The notes: generated by a model from the sequence alone, not told the origin. DNA of 64,000 nucleotides from Lophius americanus (GCA_037951165.1 JBBDHG010000063.1:1550001-1614000), one strand, 5' to 3'. Positions 49,701 through 61,163 are shown, counted from the stretch's first letter. A program made the numbers and translations.

Positions 49701-52700
49701 ATCGTCTGCGCATGTGTAAAGGTGTTTTCTATTAGGTGAGTCGATGCATGTAAACAACGTGTCGGAAAAGATCACAAGTCATGTAAACAGGCGACCGACA
49801 TAACAATTCGGAAAGGTTTAATTCGGAAAGGAGAAAAGTGTCCAATGTAAATCCAACTACTGTTTTAATGTGATGTTGAAGACAATAGGTTAAAAGGGAG
49901 GTGGCAGGAGGGATTGGACGGAGAGGGAGTAAATCATAGGTTAACTTCTGTATAAATAAAAGTCAGACAATAGCTATCAACCATGGATATTCATCAGGCT
50001 CTGCAAAGGGTCAAAACAGCTGTTTTTACATCGTCTGAGCAAGACTACTAAATGATGGCTGGATGACATCGTTATTGAACATTGTGTGTGGTTCCATTGA
50101 AAATCCTATTCCATAGCTCTGTGTGACGTCAAGGCAACATGATGGGCTAGCTAGTCTTGGCTCCCCCAATGCATCAATGCAACTTGGGCACCCATGATTA
50201 GGCAGCTTTGGAGATGACCCAGATGTCTAGCCATCACAAATTTGCCCTTGCCGAAGTCGCTCATCTCTTCCCGTTTCTCCATTTTTCATGCTTCCAAAAC
50301 ATCAACTTCAAGGAGAAAATATTCACTAGAGGTGCACCAACCGATCGGCGCCGGGATGCCAAGTTTGATGAAATCGGCAATCGGACAAGCAGAGAAACTG
50401 GAGGTCGATTACGTGCCAGTTACACGCATGCGCCGTACACGAACACCAAGCATGAGCTAGAAGGGTCTCCAAACATCTCACAAGTCAACCAGAAAAACAC
50501 AAAACTGGTAATTCATAACACCAGTAAGGACATAATAAGCTGTTGAGGAACAACCCCGAAAACGTTCGGCAAAACAAACTCATTCACACATTTCACATTT
50601 AATCACCGCGGGGAACATAGTAGGTTAAGAAGCTCGAGTTAGCAAAGCGGCTAAAGCTAGGGGAGGTCAGAGCCAGCCACAAGCCCTAAAGTCCTTGAAC
50701 AAGCCAATTTGTAATATATATATATTTTATTTTTTTTAAACATTAAAGAAATAAAATTGGCCAAAATCGGTATCAGCCAGTCAGACTTTATAAAAATCAG
50801 TGATCTCTTGGTGATTGGCCAAGAAAATGGCAGTTCACCTACTCCTAACCCCTAAAATATAGTGTTGATTCTTACTTTTTTGTTTTTGGCGACTGGTTAA
50901 ATGTGCACTCAAGATTTGTGTTGCTTTTTTCTGTACTATTTAAATTATATGCAGCGTCTGAATTTCAGTCTGGGTTCCGGCTGCTGTTTATAAAGAAGTG
51001 AGAGATGATTTTGCATTGTTGAACTGATCATCTGAAGGCCAACTGTTATATTTTGGAAACATATAAAGCTTTAACACTTATTCTGTTGTAAGTGCATGTT
51101 CTTTAAATTAATAATAAAACTTTTTTTCTCAGTATTTCATCATTTTGTTTGTTATAGCAAACATACCCTGAGAAATACCACATTTACATTTTACAGCTGT
51201 CCATTACTAGAGTACGACTACATGCAACATCTTTCCATACTTAAGTCTTCTGGCAGTTGGCTGCTGGAAAAGTTTATTTCAGAGGAAAATAGAAGTTTTT
51301 GTTGCTTTCTGTTTCAGGCAGTGAGGGGGAAAAATCTACTATGACGTGAAAATGTAGAAATTAAGCAATAGACCGAAACACCAGAAAAGCTGTGGTCGTG
51401 AGGGAGGTACACCAACTAAACTCAGTTAGCTAAAGTGCTAAAGAGAAGCACAATGTTTTATTCTGCATTTTCCTGAGCAGAATACAACTGATGCTGTAGA
51501 GGGACGTAATGCAGTACTTCATTTGTCAGTGAGCTACTGTCATATCTTGTCTGCTGGTCACTCCCAGGTGGGGGGGGGTTCCCACAAAGCATAGGCAGGC
51601 TGATGCAGCCACAGGACTAAAAACTATGAAGCAGCAGCTGGAGGGACCAGCCCACAACCTTACAGGGGAGGGGGGTGAATATCTGTGACACACTTGAGGA
51701 TTTGTTTAACCATGTCCAAAGGCCTTAGACATAATGAGTAATTTAGATCACGCTGTATTGCAAAAGAAAACGGCACAACGAGCAGTTAGCTGACACACCC
51801 CAGTGCCAGGTCTCTTATCTTCAGAATAGAGGCACAGTGGAAAGACTACTGCTCAATGTCTGATAGGACCTGGCTGTCGTAAGAGACTCCTACTCTTATC
51901 AGCTTGGGAGCTGGGTCCTCTCATAATACAGATGCTGTGTTTCCACTGCATGGTAAAGCTTGGATTGGAAAGTAATTACTCTTTGTAAACCCAAACTTGT
52001 AATCCATTGATACCTATGCATACCTTCATGGGTTAAACAAAAGCGCGGCTTGCATACTGCAATAATGCTTTTCATCAGACTCACTCGGAGTCCTATAAAG
52101 AGCTGGGGTTCTCTAAACTTCACCGGGGTCTATTAAATATGAAAATGTTGGCGCCCTACAGCTTGTGAGCCATTCCTGTTTACTTAATTTTTACTATGTT
52201 TCAATCAGCCTGGTTCAGCCCGTATTTTAGCTTTGATGTGCAAACGTTTTTACATCATTTGTAGTTCTATCCATTGTGTGTTGCAATGGAAGCATAAAGC
52301 ATTCACTTGAGAGAAAAAAACTGCTTTTATTTTTCTGAATTAATGAGATAATGATCTTGTTAACTCTGAAAATGTATGCATATTCAGACTGAGTAACCAC
52401 ATAGTCCGAATGCACTTCAGTTGCATCATATTACATCCGTGAAGCTCGTTACGACGGTTCAACTGATGCTGGAGAAATACTGTAATGTCCAGCACATCCG
52501 AATAGTCTGTACATCCTAAGAACCAAAGTTTACGTACCTGCTCAAGTCAACAAACTCAAAATTAAGCTACATATGTTAATAGAAGACATAAGTATATTAA
52601 AATACATATGTCTTTTCCTGTCTTTTCCTTAAGAAAGTAGTATGAATGTCTCAATTCAAGACCAAAATGAAACTCAATTAAACTAAACTTATGTTATCTA

Positions 52701-55700
52701 TCTAAGCATTCTTCGTTTTTCCTCCTTCTTTCCGAAAACCGAGGATCTGTTTTTACATAAATATCTTCAGAAACATATGGCAAAACTAAGTGCACGTTAG
52801 TGCATTAAAAGGGCTTACATTGCCAGCAGAAACTGCTAATAACTAACTGACAAATTCACCATGGATTTAAAGGTGTCAAATATTAAAGAACTCCAAATAA
52901 TTAAAAATAGGGGGCAAGTTTTGGTGCATTACTATCCTACTTAATCCAGTGATGACAAAGAGTCAGAGTTTGAAAACCACAGACACATTAAAGAGAGCAA
53001 TAATGAGAAGCACATCTTTAGGGGCAATACAAAAAATAAATGAAAAATTTTCATTGAATTCTGTCCAGCCAGTTTTGAGGGGATATGTATAAATAATTTC
53101 CAGTTAAAATCCCCTGAAGGTACTTAAAAGACCCCTTAGGTATGTGCATGAAAAAAATAATCAGTAAGTCAGTGTGATCTTGCCCAAAGTGAACAACATA
53201 CTCAATCACTCTTTTAAGAGGCTGTCCTCCCACATATGAGGGGGAAATGTAGAGCCAGTGCTCTGCAGTTAGCATGCCCTGTCTGTTCTAGATTCTGGCA
53301 TATGTGCAAAACTGCAAGTGAAAGCCACAGAGATTTCAGACAGGGTATCATTTCCGCTCAGAGTTGGCATCTACTACATGAAAGACCAAGTACAAAAACT
53401 CATGAACTGCGTGGGACGATTACTTTTGTATTTGCAAAAGTCATGGCCCATAATAAATTGCAAAAGCAAATAGCAGTGAGGACTAGGGCTGCAACAAATA
53501 ATCAACATTATCGACAATAATTGTTTATGAAATTGGTTGGCGTCTACTTTAATTCTCGATTCGTAAGTGACGTCATCGGACACCGCCTCTGACACCCCGT
53601 AATGAGAAAGAAGTAAACAGTAGTGCCATGGCAAACCATCACAACAAAAAACATCTGCATCTTCCCCCTCTATAAGGCCAAAAAGGTTGTAAACTGCAAG
53701 ATGTGCAATGCTGACCTGTCATGGCATGGGCGGACGTCAGTAAGGCGTGTGAAACGGAGGCTTGTTGGCTCTCTAAGACAATGACACTTGTCTGGCTACG
53801 CTAGTTAGATAGCTAGCTAGCTCAATGTTAAAAGACATGTACTTCACATTTCTGAGAGGGTTAACGTTACTATTTTGAAATGTCGTTAAATTGGTAATGA
53901 GGTTGAGAGAACCAAATTACTATTATAAAATCAAGATTAAGCTCTTCACGTTACAAATATTTCCAAACTTTCAAATCATACACATTGCATGGAGACGAGT
54001 GTGCACGTCTCTGCGTGTGTGCCTGTCCAATGTGGGTTGTATCGAAATTGCTTTTAACGATTTAGCCTAATGTAATGGTTAACTACAGAATGCACAAAGC
54101 ACTGACTGTTTTTTCTATCCTGGTTTATTTTCCCAAATGTACATGGATTTTTGATTTGATTCCAGTGAAACTGCTTTACTTAATTTAATTTTTATGATTT
54201 CATTTAATAATAAATTTTGTATATATTTTGTATCAGCAGGCAAGTGCCAAAAAGATGCACCTGGAGAGAACTAAATTCTACTTCAGCAAATACTACTGTT
54301 GGTATAGTTACTTTCTTGGTTTAACAGTCTGTTATAAAAGCAGCAAAGTTCATAAAAAGACATATTTTGAAATAAACATTCATCTTTATTGTCTTTGTTA
54401 GTTGCCATGTGCATAAAAAAACTTGATTTATCCATGAGAAAATAAATCAATAATCTGATTAGTCCATAAATCGTTTCAATAATTGTTTGATTTTGGACTA
54501 TCAAAATAGTCCTTAATTGCATCCCTAGAGGGGATGAGAAATTGCTAATCCAATAAATAAATTAAAACAGCATACTATTAAGACATAATTATCCTGAAAG
54601 ATTGAGCCAGCATTTAAATTCTAAATATTCTGAGTTACAATTATCTGTATGAATTACTAGATTCAGTCTGACAAACCCAGAGGGAAGCTACCAACATCAC
54701 CAGTGCTAAAGTCCTTAAACACTTAACTTAAACCAATACAAGAATCCAAACAGCGTTGAGGTCAGCACAATAGGGTTAAATGTAAACCATGACTTCAAAC
54801 CTGTGGCAACACAAAATCAAAAACTCTTAACAATGTTTGTAAGAGAAAGTCTTTTCCAGAGCAGGAACTGACTTATTTAAAGTGCAGACATGTCACACAT
54901 TTACCAGGTGACCAGGAGAAACCTGACGCTCAGAGAAAACTGAGTTAAATGTTTAAGCAGTAGTAACAGGCTTCACATCTTTGATGTTTACAGCCCCCAC
55001 CCTCTACACCATGCTGGAGGCTGACAGCGTCAGTGGGAGCAAAGCAGTTTGGAGAAACTTGATATGCAACAAAAATACTTCCACACATCATTCAAATAAA
55101 CACACACCCTTACAAACAAAGAATCACAGTATTACAGCAGTCATGTGTACGTTTAACAAGTTATTGCCTGTGCAGTGGAAGTAATTGCTCTTGTAATGTG
55201 CTACACTTATCTTTAACATTAAGAACAAGAAAATCACTGCAAAAGGTCTATCCAACCTAAAACTAGCTCCTCCTCAAGAGTACACTATAATAGGTACATA
55301 AATTCAAATTGTGAGGATAATGTTACAAAACTTTTTTTTAAATGACCATGCCAGAGATGAATATTTTATAACATGTAACACTGAGGTTAAAAGTTACCTG
55401 TCCGCATCGCCGTCGACAGGTATGTGGATGCCAAACAGGCTGTTGACAGTTGGCGTGGTGAGCTGCAGGCTCTCAGGTATGAGGGGCTGGACCTCTTCCT
55501 TCCCAGAGACAAGAGCAGACTGTGTGTTGACAGGGTCCTCTGACTTCACTCCACCACCCTCCACATGTCCAAATCCAGTTGCTGGGAGGCCTGGCACCCC
55601 TAATCCCAGTAGAAGCTTGCTGTGAGGTTGCTGACCTGGAGGCAAACTGGAGGTTGTCAAATTTGGCATGGCTACACTGGAGGCACTGGGCACAGCAGTG

Positions 55701-57199
55701 GGCACAGTGACAGGCACACTGGGGTTCACTGCAGTGACAGGCACATTTTGTACACTGGAGAATGTAGGATGGAGGCTATGGGGTTGAGGCTGTCCAGTGG
55801 CTGCATACTGATTCACTGTCTGCTGCTGTGAATTGGATGCACCTGTCAGTATGGAGCCTCCGACACCTCCCATACCACCGGTCTGCTGCAAGAGCCCAGG
55901 GGCCGACTGTCCACTACAAACAGAGCCTGCTCCTGAAACATCTCCAACTTGACTAAGCCCAGTCGTTCCTCCTGGAGGCAAGACCAAGGGCTGCTGTCCT
56001 GCTAAGAAGCTTGATAACGGGAGGGACTGGCCAATGGCAGGACCTGGCTGCATGGAGGTGGGCTGTTGCTGCTGATAATACTCCGACTGGCTGGTCAGGT
56101 GGTGAGCCATAAGATGTTGCTGCTGGGGATGGTAGGTGACAGGCTGTGCTGAAGGAGGCATGATGGGAGACTTCTGCGTGTGGATAGTAGATTGAGGCTG
56201 GCCATTTTGTCCAATAGGCAGCAAACTCTGAGGAGCAGAAGGCTGGAAACTCCCCAGTGTTGTCTGAGCTGGGACAGTTGTAGGTTTGCCACTGGAGAAC
56301 GAACTCTGTGTGGCTGACCCACTAACACCCTGGGACCTGGTATTGTAATTTTGAAGATTCATTTGTTGTTGCTGCTGAGTTAGAGTCTCCACTGAATGCA
56401 TGCGCGGCGATGAGTGAGTAGCTTCTGCCACAGAGCCCAACCCCTGACCTGAATGTGTTGACGGGGATATCACAGACCCTCCTGTGTGCCCGAGCCCACT
56501 GTCTCTGTCAGCAGCAGGGTCCAGTAATACACTGGCATGCCTTATGCTATCTGCAGTCCTACCAACAGCGGAGCTGTCAGAGTCTTTCTCATAAAACTCT
56601 GTACAAGTCCATCTGCCTCTTCGAAAGGGTTCTCCAATACCATGATCAAGTTTAATGACCCTGAAGCGTGAAGTGCAACTCACCGTGGAGGTGGCAGGAG
56701 CAGGAGAACTGTTCACAGCACCATGCTGGGGTGTGTTTACCTGCCCAATGGTTAGCCCAGTGCTGCCTCCTGGAGAAGATTGTTGCTGCATTACCCCAGG
56801 CTGTGTAATGAGGGGTAAACCAACTGCAATGGTAATACCTGGTAAATGCTGAACACCTTGATTTGAGCCTGGCACTCCAGCCTTTCGAAACTCCCCTAAG
56901 GGCATGCTAGACAGCACAGGCATCTGACCTGGTTGAGGGGCGTGTGACAGTGCCATAACACTGATTGCCTCCGGTTCTCCAACATTATTCAGCGCTTCTT
57001 CGGATGAACTTCTGTCACATCCTGGATCATACTCAGCCCGTGACATGTCATAAATTTCCGACGACACATCTTCAGTCCGTGACTCGTCTGGATCATCCAG
57101 ACTCTCGATGTCGTCGGCAGCACCTATTGCTGCTACTTGGGCCTGAGTCACACTTGTGATCTGAAAGCAGCTCTTCTTCTTGGCCGGCATTTTCGACAT
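34719..57199 (-). CDS. tsc22d2: TSC22 domain family protein 2, long isoform
   Basis: Leucine-zipper regulator of the TSC22/GILZ family. Coding exons: 57199-55398 (1802 nt), 35369-35318 (52 nt), 35012-34719 (294 nt), joining in frame to 715 residues. The N terminus carries the long-isoform box KKKSCFQITSVTQAQVA (8-23) and the DDPDESRTEDVSSEIYDMSR stretch (35-54). The second conserved box, at about 178-209, contains RFRV, the type of RFxV site through which long TSC22D proteins bind WNK/SPAK-type kinases, and EPFRRGRWTC. A long Ser/Gln/Pro-rich low-complexity segment follows. The TSC box and zipper begin at about residue 605 (AAIDNKIEQAMDLVKSHLMY, then heptad leucines through VLKEQIKELCERNSVLEREN), with a Gln-rich tail. 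The start follows orthologues; MSKMPAKKK offers a second ATG three codons later. The first intron is about 20 kb. Confidence 0.96.
35735..35823. repeat. 23-bp minisatellite
   Basis: Almost four identical copies of a 23-bp unit (GAGGATTTAAACCTATGGTGGAA, broken here as GAGGATTTAAAC + CTATGGTGGAA); the last copy is cut after 20 bp. It lies in the tsc22d2 intron upstream of the 52-nt exon. Copies show no differences, which indicates a young expansion. Confidence 0.95.
35926..36320 (-). mobile_element. Tc1-like relic in tsc22d2 intron
   Basis: Minus-strand 5' half of the fish Tc1 family: GGTGATGCACTGTCACCTC, GAAGGACCACTTTAAGAG, CTGACCGGGAACACCCAAT, CTTTGTCAAAGTCACCCAG, CATCAACTTGTTGC and TTTTATCCCACCAACTCACA in order. 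Not coding. Confidence 0.75.
36700..37010 (-). promoter_or_regulatory. tsc22d2: internal CpG-rich promoter candidate of tsc22d2
   Basis: Local GC and CpG content is far higher than in the surrounding AT-rich intron (GAGGCGCGCGCTCC, GCGGCGGACGGCAGCGGCAG). A CRE-like CGACGTCAC is at about 36745. Minus-strand TATAAATG at about 36936-36943 lies some 80 bp upstream of the candidate ATG and could be a TATA box. Confidence 0.5.
36761..36861 (-). CDS. tsc22d2: alternative first coding exon of tsc22d2 (short isoform)
   Basis: In a GC- and CpG-rich island within the large intron, an ATG at 36861 opens 33 codons plus two bases (AG), then CACAG|GTAATG, a good donor. The two leftover bases join in frame to the 52-nt exon at 35369-35318, exactly as the long first exon does. 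The predicted product is 148 residues: a short Cys/Arg-rich N terminus and the full TSC box and zipper. This is the size class of known short TSC22 and GILZ isoforms made from internal promoters. No upstream stop test or transcript data are available, and I do not recognise the 33 residues, so the exon is inferred. Confidence 0.5.
37330..37905 (+). mobile_element. Tc1-like relic with transposase C-terminal signature
   Basis: Plus-strand copy retaining both ends of the transposase. The N-terminal part begins AAGTGGTCTAAGAAGGGACA. The C-terminal part reads PDLSPIEHLWDELEKQL, the classic Tc1 DDE-domain block containing the last acidic residue. The central region is deleted or rearranged and the frame is broken, so it is inactive. 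Confidence 0.8.
41485..41815 (-). mobile_element. Tc1-like relic in tsc22d2 intron
   Basis: Minus-strand 5' third of the Tc1 family: GAGACCACTTTGGTAAGCGC, CTTGTCAAAGTCATTCAGA, CTTGCCCATTTTTCAGGC and CTGCCTAATGTATCCCATC, ending near ATTACAATGTTATGGCTCA. Not coding. Confidence 0.75.
42848..43005 (+). mobile_element. retroposon 3' tail with ATT repeat
   Basis: TAGCACTTTGAGATTTGATC, then AAATGTAAAGTGCATTATAA and a (TTA)n tail. This structure is common at the 3' ends of fish LINE/SINE copies. A short fragment only. Confidence 0.55.
47265..47605 (-). mobile_element. non-autonomous interspersed repeat
   Basis: Contains ATACCTCTGCCAAGATCTAA, CACCAACTGTCACATGCTGA, GACCAATGCATTATTCCCTG and ATCCAGATCTGCTCCAAATG, the signature blocks of an abundant fish repeat recalled from many teleost introns. 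No coding capacity; class uncertain. Confidence 0.55.
47988..48170 (+). mobile_element. non-autonomous repeat with TTTATTAGGTACACCT terminus
   Basis: Starts AGTGGCCACTTTATTAGGTACACC and continues with AATAGAGTGCTTATTCTAC and GGTTGTGGTTGGTGGTGCTG. This sequence order is widespread in fish genomes. Probably a DNA-transposon derivative; not coding. Confidence 0.55.
49640..49862. mobile_element. possible MITE fragment
   Basis: The right end, reversed, reads GTTGGATTTACATTGGACAC, related to the terminus of the element at 21958-22240. The internal AATTCGGAAAGG motif is repeated twice (49805-49831). The left boundary is unclear. Confidence 0.35.
50198..50328 (-). mobile_element. Tc1-like relic fragment
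   Basis: GTCTAGCCATCACAAATTTG, CTTGCCGAAGTCGCTC and CATCAACTTCAAGGAG are colinear with the start of the fish Tc1 transposase in reverse. It ends abruptly at the hAT-like element to its right, so the two are probably nested. Confidence 0.65.
50329..50848. mobile_element. hAT-like non-autonomous element
   Basis: The left terminus TAGAGGTGCACCAACCGATC and right terminus GGCAGTTCACCTACTCCTA are imperfect inverted repeats of the familiar CTAGGGGTGCACCGAT type. Subterminal ATCGGTATCAGCCAG and ATCTCTTGGTGATTGGCC blocks occur on the right. No transposase frame. Confidence 0.6.
53488..54530 (+). mobile_element. hAT transposon relic with BED-finger fragment
   Basis: The left end TAGGGCTGCAACAAATAATC and right end TTAATTGCATCCCTA form hAT-type inverted termini, with a second subterminal match (CAATAATCTGATTAG and AAATAGTCC on the right). 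At about 53673-53750 the plus strand reads KAKKVVNCKMCNADLSWHG, which fits the start of a BED zinc finger (C-x2-C, then the conserved LxxHG-like turn) as used by hAT transposases. The rest of the transposase is missing, so it is an internally deleted, inactive copy. Confidence 0.7.
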
Positions 57200-57870
57200 A
57201 TTGACAGCCTGATTCAGAGTCCCGTGTGGCTATGTTTATGCTCCGTCTGAAAGGGACGAGCCTCTAATTGGTCAGATCACACTTGCTTCAGTTTTATTTA
57301 GCTTCGCTAGCTGTGAATATGATGAATTTACGGCATCCCTCTTCCTCTCTCGGTCTCTTGTTGCGTGTCATAGGCTCATAACGCAACACCTCTCTTCGTG
57401 TCGCGTTGTCCAGCAATATGGCTTCAGACACCGTTACCAACAGGCTTTACGGTGGTAAATCGGAGTATTCGGACTGTCCAGACTTGCCTGCTATCGTCCT
57501 GGTGATGTAGTTGTCCAATGGCTGGTGTCACAGAGAATGTTGCCCAGCTGTAGGAGCTACTTTAGGCTGAGGAGGGCCCGCAGCCCTTCACTCCCTGTAC
57601 TAGCTAGCAACTCAACTGGCTGCAGCACACTCCCCCTGCGTCGGTACAAGTATGTGAGGCATAATCCTGAACACAGTTCTCAGAGCCCGCTCTCTTTTCC
57701 GGTTTACATGCGACACTAACTGAACTGCGGAGGGAGGAAAACACTCTTATATTTTACGCTTTAAAATAACAAACGCAAATTCAAACAGCGACAACAGTTG
57801 CCTCCCTCACTCCGTCAGTCTTGGCAAGATGGCTATGTTGTATGTAAGCGCGCTGCATCGTGGGTAGTGA
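57200..57870 (-). promoter_or_regulatory. tsc22d2: tsc22d2 main promoter and 5' UTR
   Basis: Upstream of the long-isoform ATG. Contains a minus-strand CCAAT (57267-57271), GCCATCTT at 57833-57826 (YY1-type, often just downstream of transcription start sites) and ACTACCCACGATGCA at 57868-57854 (ZNF143-like, often just upstream). Their order suggests transcription starts near 57840 and a 5' UTR of about 640 nt, unless an intron intervenes. Confidence 0.5.
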
Positions 57871-57987
57871 GTGTGCGCAATGACGTGTGAGGCATTTGGG
57901 TTGCTGCCTCGTGATGCCTTCATGAACGTCGGAAAAAAATAACTAAATCTAACCCCACATTTAATCACAATAATTTTGATAAACTAG

Positions 57988-58470
57988 AAAATACTTACGG
58001 AGCGCAAACCTCCGTCAAGGCACAACAGTACCCTAGGCAGATATTATTGCGAAAATTTACATGCAAATCTGTCCATTAATTTATGAGTCATAGTAATTAA
58101 AAAATCCAAAAGAGCCCTATCTCACGATGGTCAAGAAAACGTTATTATGACGTCTCATAGTAAGGTCATGACTTAACTTTATAAAATCTAATTACCTCTA
58201 GAATATGCCAAAACCGTCCACTAGGAACAGTTTCATCCAAATCCATCATTCATGTTTCCATAATACAAAATGTTATTATGGCGTCACGCACTTTACGTCA
58301 TGACGTCACCGAATTGAATAATCTATCGAATACGCCAAATCCTACCTAATGGTACAATTTCATGCACACATGTCCATTGCTTTTTCCATAATTTTGCTAA
58401 CAAGCAAATTGACAGCGAAACGAACGTTAAAAAGAAATCGCATTGGCAGAGGTAATATCTGCCAATAAAT
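57988..58470. repeat. interspersed repeat with internal ~120-bp tandem units
   Basis: Bounded by AACCTCCGTCAAGGCA on the left and CATTGGCAGAGGTAAT on the right, the two inverted CCTCYGCCAAGG-type ends of an abundant fish repeat. Inside, two to three diverged units repeat the order GTTATTATGRCGTC, then a CATGAC block, AATATGCCAAA, TTTCATSCA and TCCATT. Not coding. Confidence 0.6.
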
Positions 58471-61160
58471 CTGCCAATGAAATACGTTGGTATCAGCCCC
58501 CCACGAAGACTACTAAGAAACTTCAAGTTTGATTATTTGTTTAAGAATTCTGACTTAATTTTTAAAATTTTAGAAATCAGTCAGGGACAAAAGTCCGAAT
58601 TAATATCCACACGTAAAATTTGATTATTCTGTGACCATCTGCAACGCAAGACCTTAGGATGAGGTGAAGGAGTAGCTCTATGATACCCTTTCAAAGTCCA
58701 TTTATTTTATCCTTAGTTGGTGATATAGCATGAATCCCTATACTTACAAATAACAAGCCTAAACCTGGTGCCAGTCATGACAGTAATGGAAATGAACAGT
58801 GGATACATTAATATTTATTTGCAGAATATGTAAAAATAAAGTTAAAAAACTGATGTCATTGATTTACACTTTTTCATTTTGCGTTTAACTACATATAATT
58901 ATTTTTATTACCATCACTGACAAGACTGCCAGATTGATTACCCTATAACCCAAAATCCTCAGTTTGCTCTCATTCTAAAACACAGTGTCTTTCTTCACAC
59001 TGCTGTAGACTATACGTTTTATCTGGCTTTTTTTTTATTTGTCTGATTAATAATTTGCCACATGTCCAGGTATTCCTTTACACCCTAAAAGTTACATTTT
59101 TGTAGGGCCCTTTAAGACTTCAACTTTCTCCGTTCACTCCATCCTCATCTAATTCTTCCTCTCCTTTGGTATTTGTACTTTATATGTTAGAGCAAATATA
59201 CTAGCAGATATTATCAGACTATTCCAACAGGAACATTCCTGGATTGTGCAATTGCCTCATAAATATTGCTGGATCCTATGGTTCTTGCTTTGTGAGGGTG
59301 CTTTGTTTGGTCAAAAACCTTGGGTGTAGTCTATTGCGATTTTCTTTAGTCATGGACCATGTCATAGAAAAACAAACACGGACACACACAAACTCTAAAT
59401 ATTATGCTTTATTAACAAATTGCTGTGAATTCCAATCTGCAGTCATCTAAAAATCGATAAAGGAAGTTTTTTTTTATAAGAGACACTTGCAAGATATTTC
59501 AATCGAATCCTGAAGCATGTGATGAGTAGAAATTAGTTGAAATTATACATAAGTAAGTTAAAATGACGTGTTTGTCATCACTCTGTATCAGAAAAAAATT
59601 CTGATGAAGAATATATTCAAACATTGGAGAACACTGCCTCTAGTGGCAAATTAATTAATTTCTCTCTTTAAAAGATTAGTAAGACTGCTATTCCTTTTTT
59701 GGTTATTTGGAATGGACATTGGACTCTCTACTGTCTACACTGACTTATATCCCATGTCAGTTATGTCAGTTTCTAACAATGTAAATATAAATTCAAACTG
59801 TGAACTAATCTATCATTTATGATCAATGTTTATTACTGTTTTTACCCATCATGTTAATACCTGATGAGACCAGAATCCTGTTGATTTCATCGTGCGAATG
59901 CGTCCTGTTTCTGACAGGAGCTGAAACAAAGACATCTATTGCTTTACAATTTATGGAGTATTTATGTTCTTTGAGTTTATATTGCAATTGATGAGGCATT
60001 ACAACATGGGAATAAAATAAAGAACAATTTCTCAGATACTAAAGTAATAGTTTTAAAGAGAGGTTTTCAATTTATTAATTTGGGAATGTTCTTCTCTTAT
60101 TTTAAGCACCTATAGGCTATTTGGCAGCATAAATACAGTTTTAAGGGTGCTGTCGGAATGACCCGTGTCATTATTTCTATTGATATTATTTCTTTGAATA
60201 AACTCTATAAGAGTTTATTAGTTTTGAAGAGTTTATAAGAAAAAGACGATATTTTTCAATTGTTTGGTTCAAATCTTTGAACTGTGTTGGTAAGGGAAGC
60301 AAATAATCAGTGAGAAGGGATTCTTTGATCATAACGGCTCAAAAGTTCAACCAAAATGAAGTTTGCATTCCATAATAGGACATTTTTCATCATTTTCTTA
60401 TATCTATCAGTGAATTCCTGATGAAGGAAAGCAGCCATATTTAGACGATTGATGTCTACGAGTTTCTGCAATGGTGCCAGAGAGTTTGCAGGAATTACAG
60501 TAATGTACTACATGTTATTATAACCCAAACTGCCCTGAATAGAAAATTTGATGCAGTCATTTCTCATTTTAATTAATAAAAGGGGTTCTATGCTTATATA
60601 TTTCGAGTAATAAGAATCCGGGGTTTGATCCCTGGCAGACAAGAGGAAGGTAAACAAGGAGTCACACATAATTAGCATTCCATCTATCCACTGTATTGTA
60701 GAAAAAAAACTTATATGAAAAACTTATTTTCTTTAAACCTTGGATTCTGATATTTTACTACCTTGTGGTTTAGGACCCAACAGAACTAAATGCATTTTCT
60801 ATGTAATTTGATAGCGAAATATGTGTGAACCTGAACTGTTTTTACTGTATGAGCAATAGACGATTTAGTATTTGTAATGACTATGATGTATTTTGAATTT
60901 CTTCATCGTGCGACTTAATGCATTTTTTTTAAAATTCAAATAGTATATACATTGAAGATATAGGGGACAAGGGAATATGGAAACAGACGATCTGGGGTGG
61001 TGACCCATTATGGGGAACAATTTACCTTTTTGGCGTGTAACTTGGTGGATATGATGTCTTTTTTAACCTGGAGTGTATTATTGTGTGAATTTGTATTTGC
61101 GAGCGCGCTGCAACCGTCAATTTGCCAACAAAAACCCTGCAATCATTAAGATGACAGCAT
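58471..61160. other. intergenic stretch between tsc22d2 and pfn2
   Basis: Strongly AT-rich with no exon series. A GGGGTTTGATCCCTGG motif near 60619 resembles a tRNA T arm but has no cloverleaf around it. Confidence 0.5.
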
Positions 61161-61163
61161 GCG

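Larger units (their letters stand above)
36870..55397 (-). other. tsc22d2: tsc22d2 intron 1 (upstream part)
   Basis: About 18.5 kb between the candidate internal promoter and the long first exon. I found no further exon on either strand. It holds Tc1, hAT and other repeat fragments listed separately, ATT-rich microsatellites at 39408-39442 and 42880-43004, and CA-rich simple sequence near 45420-45460. Confidence 0.55.

Noticed and set aside
55622..57159. Plus-strand open frames opposite the large tsc22d2 exon
   Set aside because: They are antisense shadows of a Ser/Gln/Pro-rich coding exon, which tends to leave opposite frames open.
60615..60650. GGGGTTTGATCCCTGG resembling a tRNA T arm
   Set aside because: There is no matching acceptor, D or anticodon arm upstream and no T-run terminator; probably a decayed SINE or chance.
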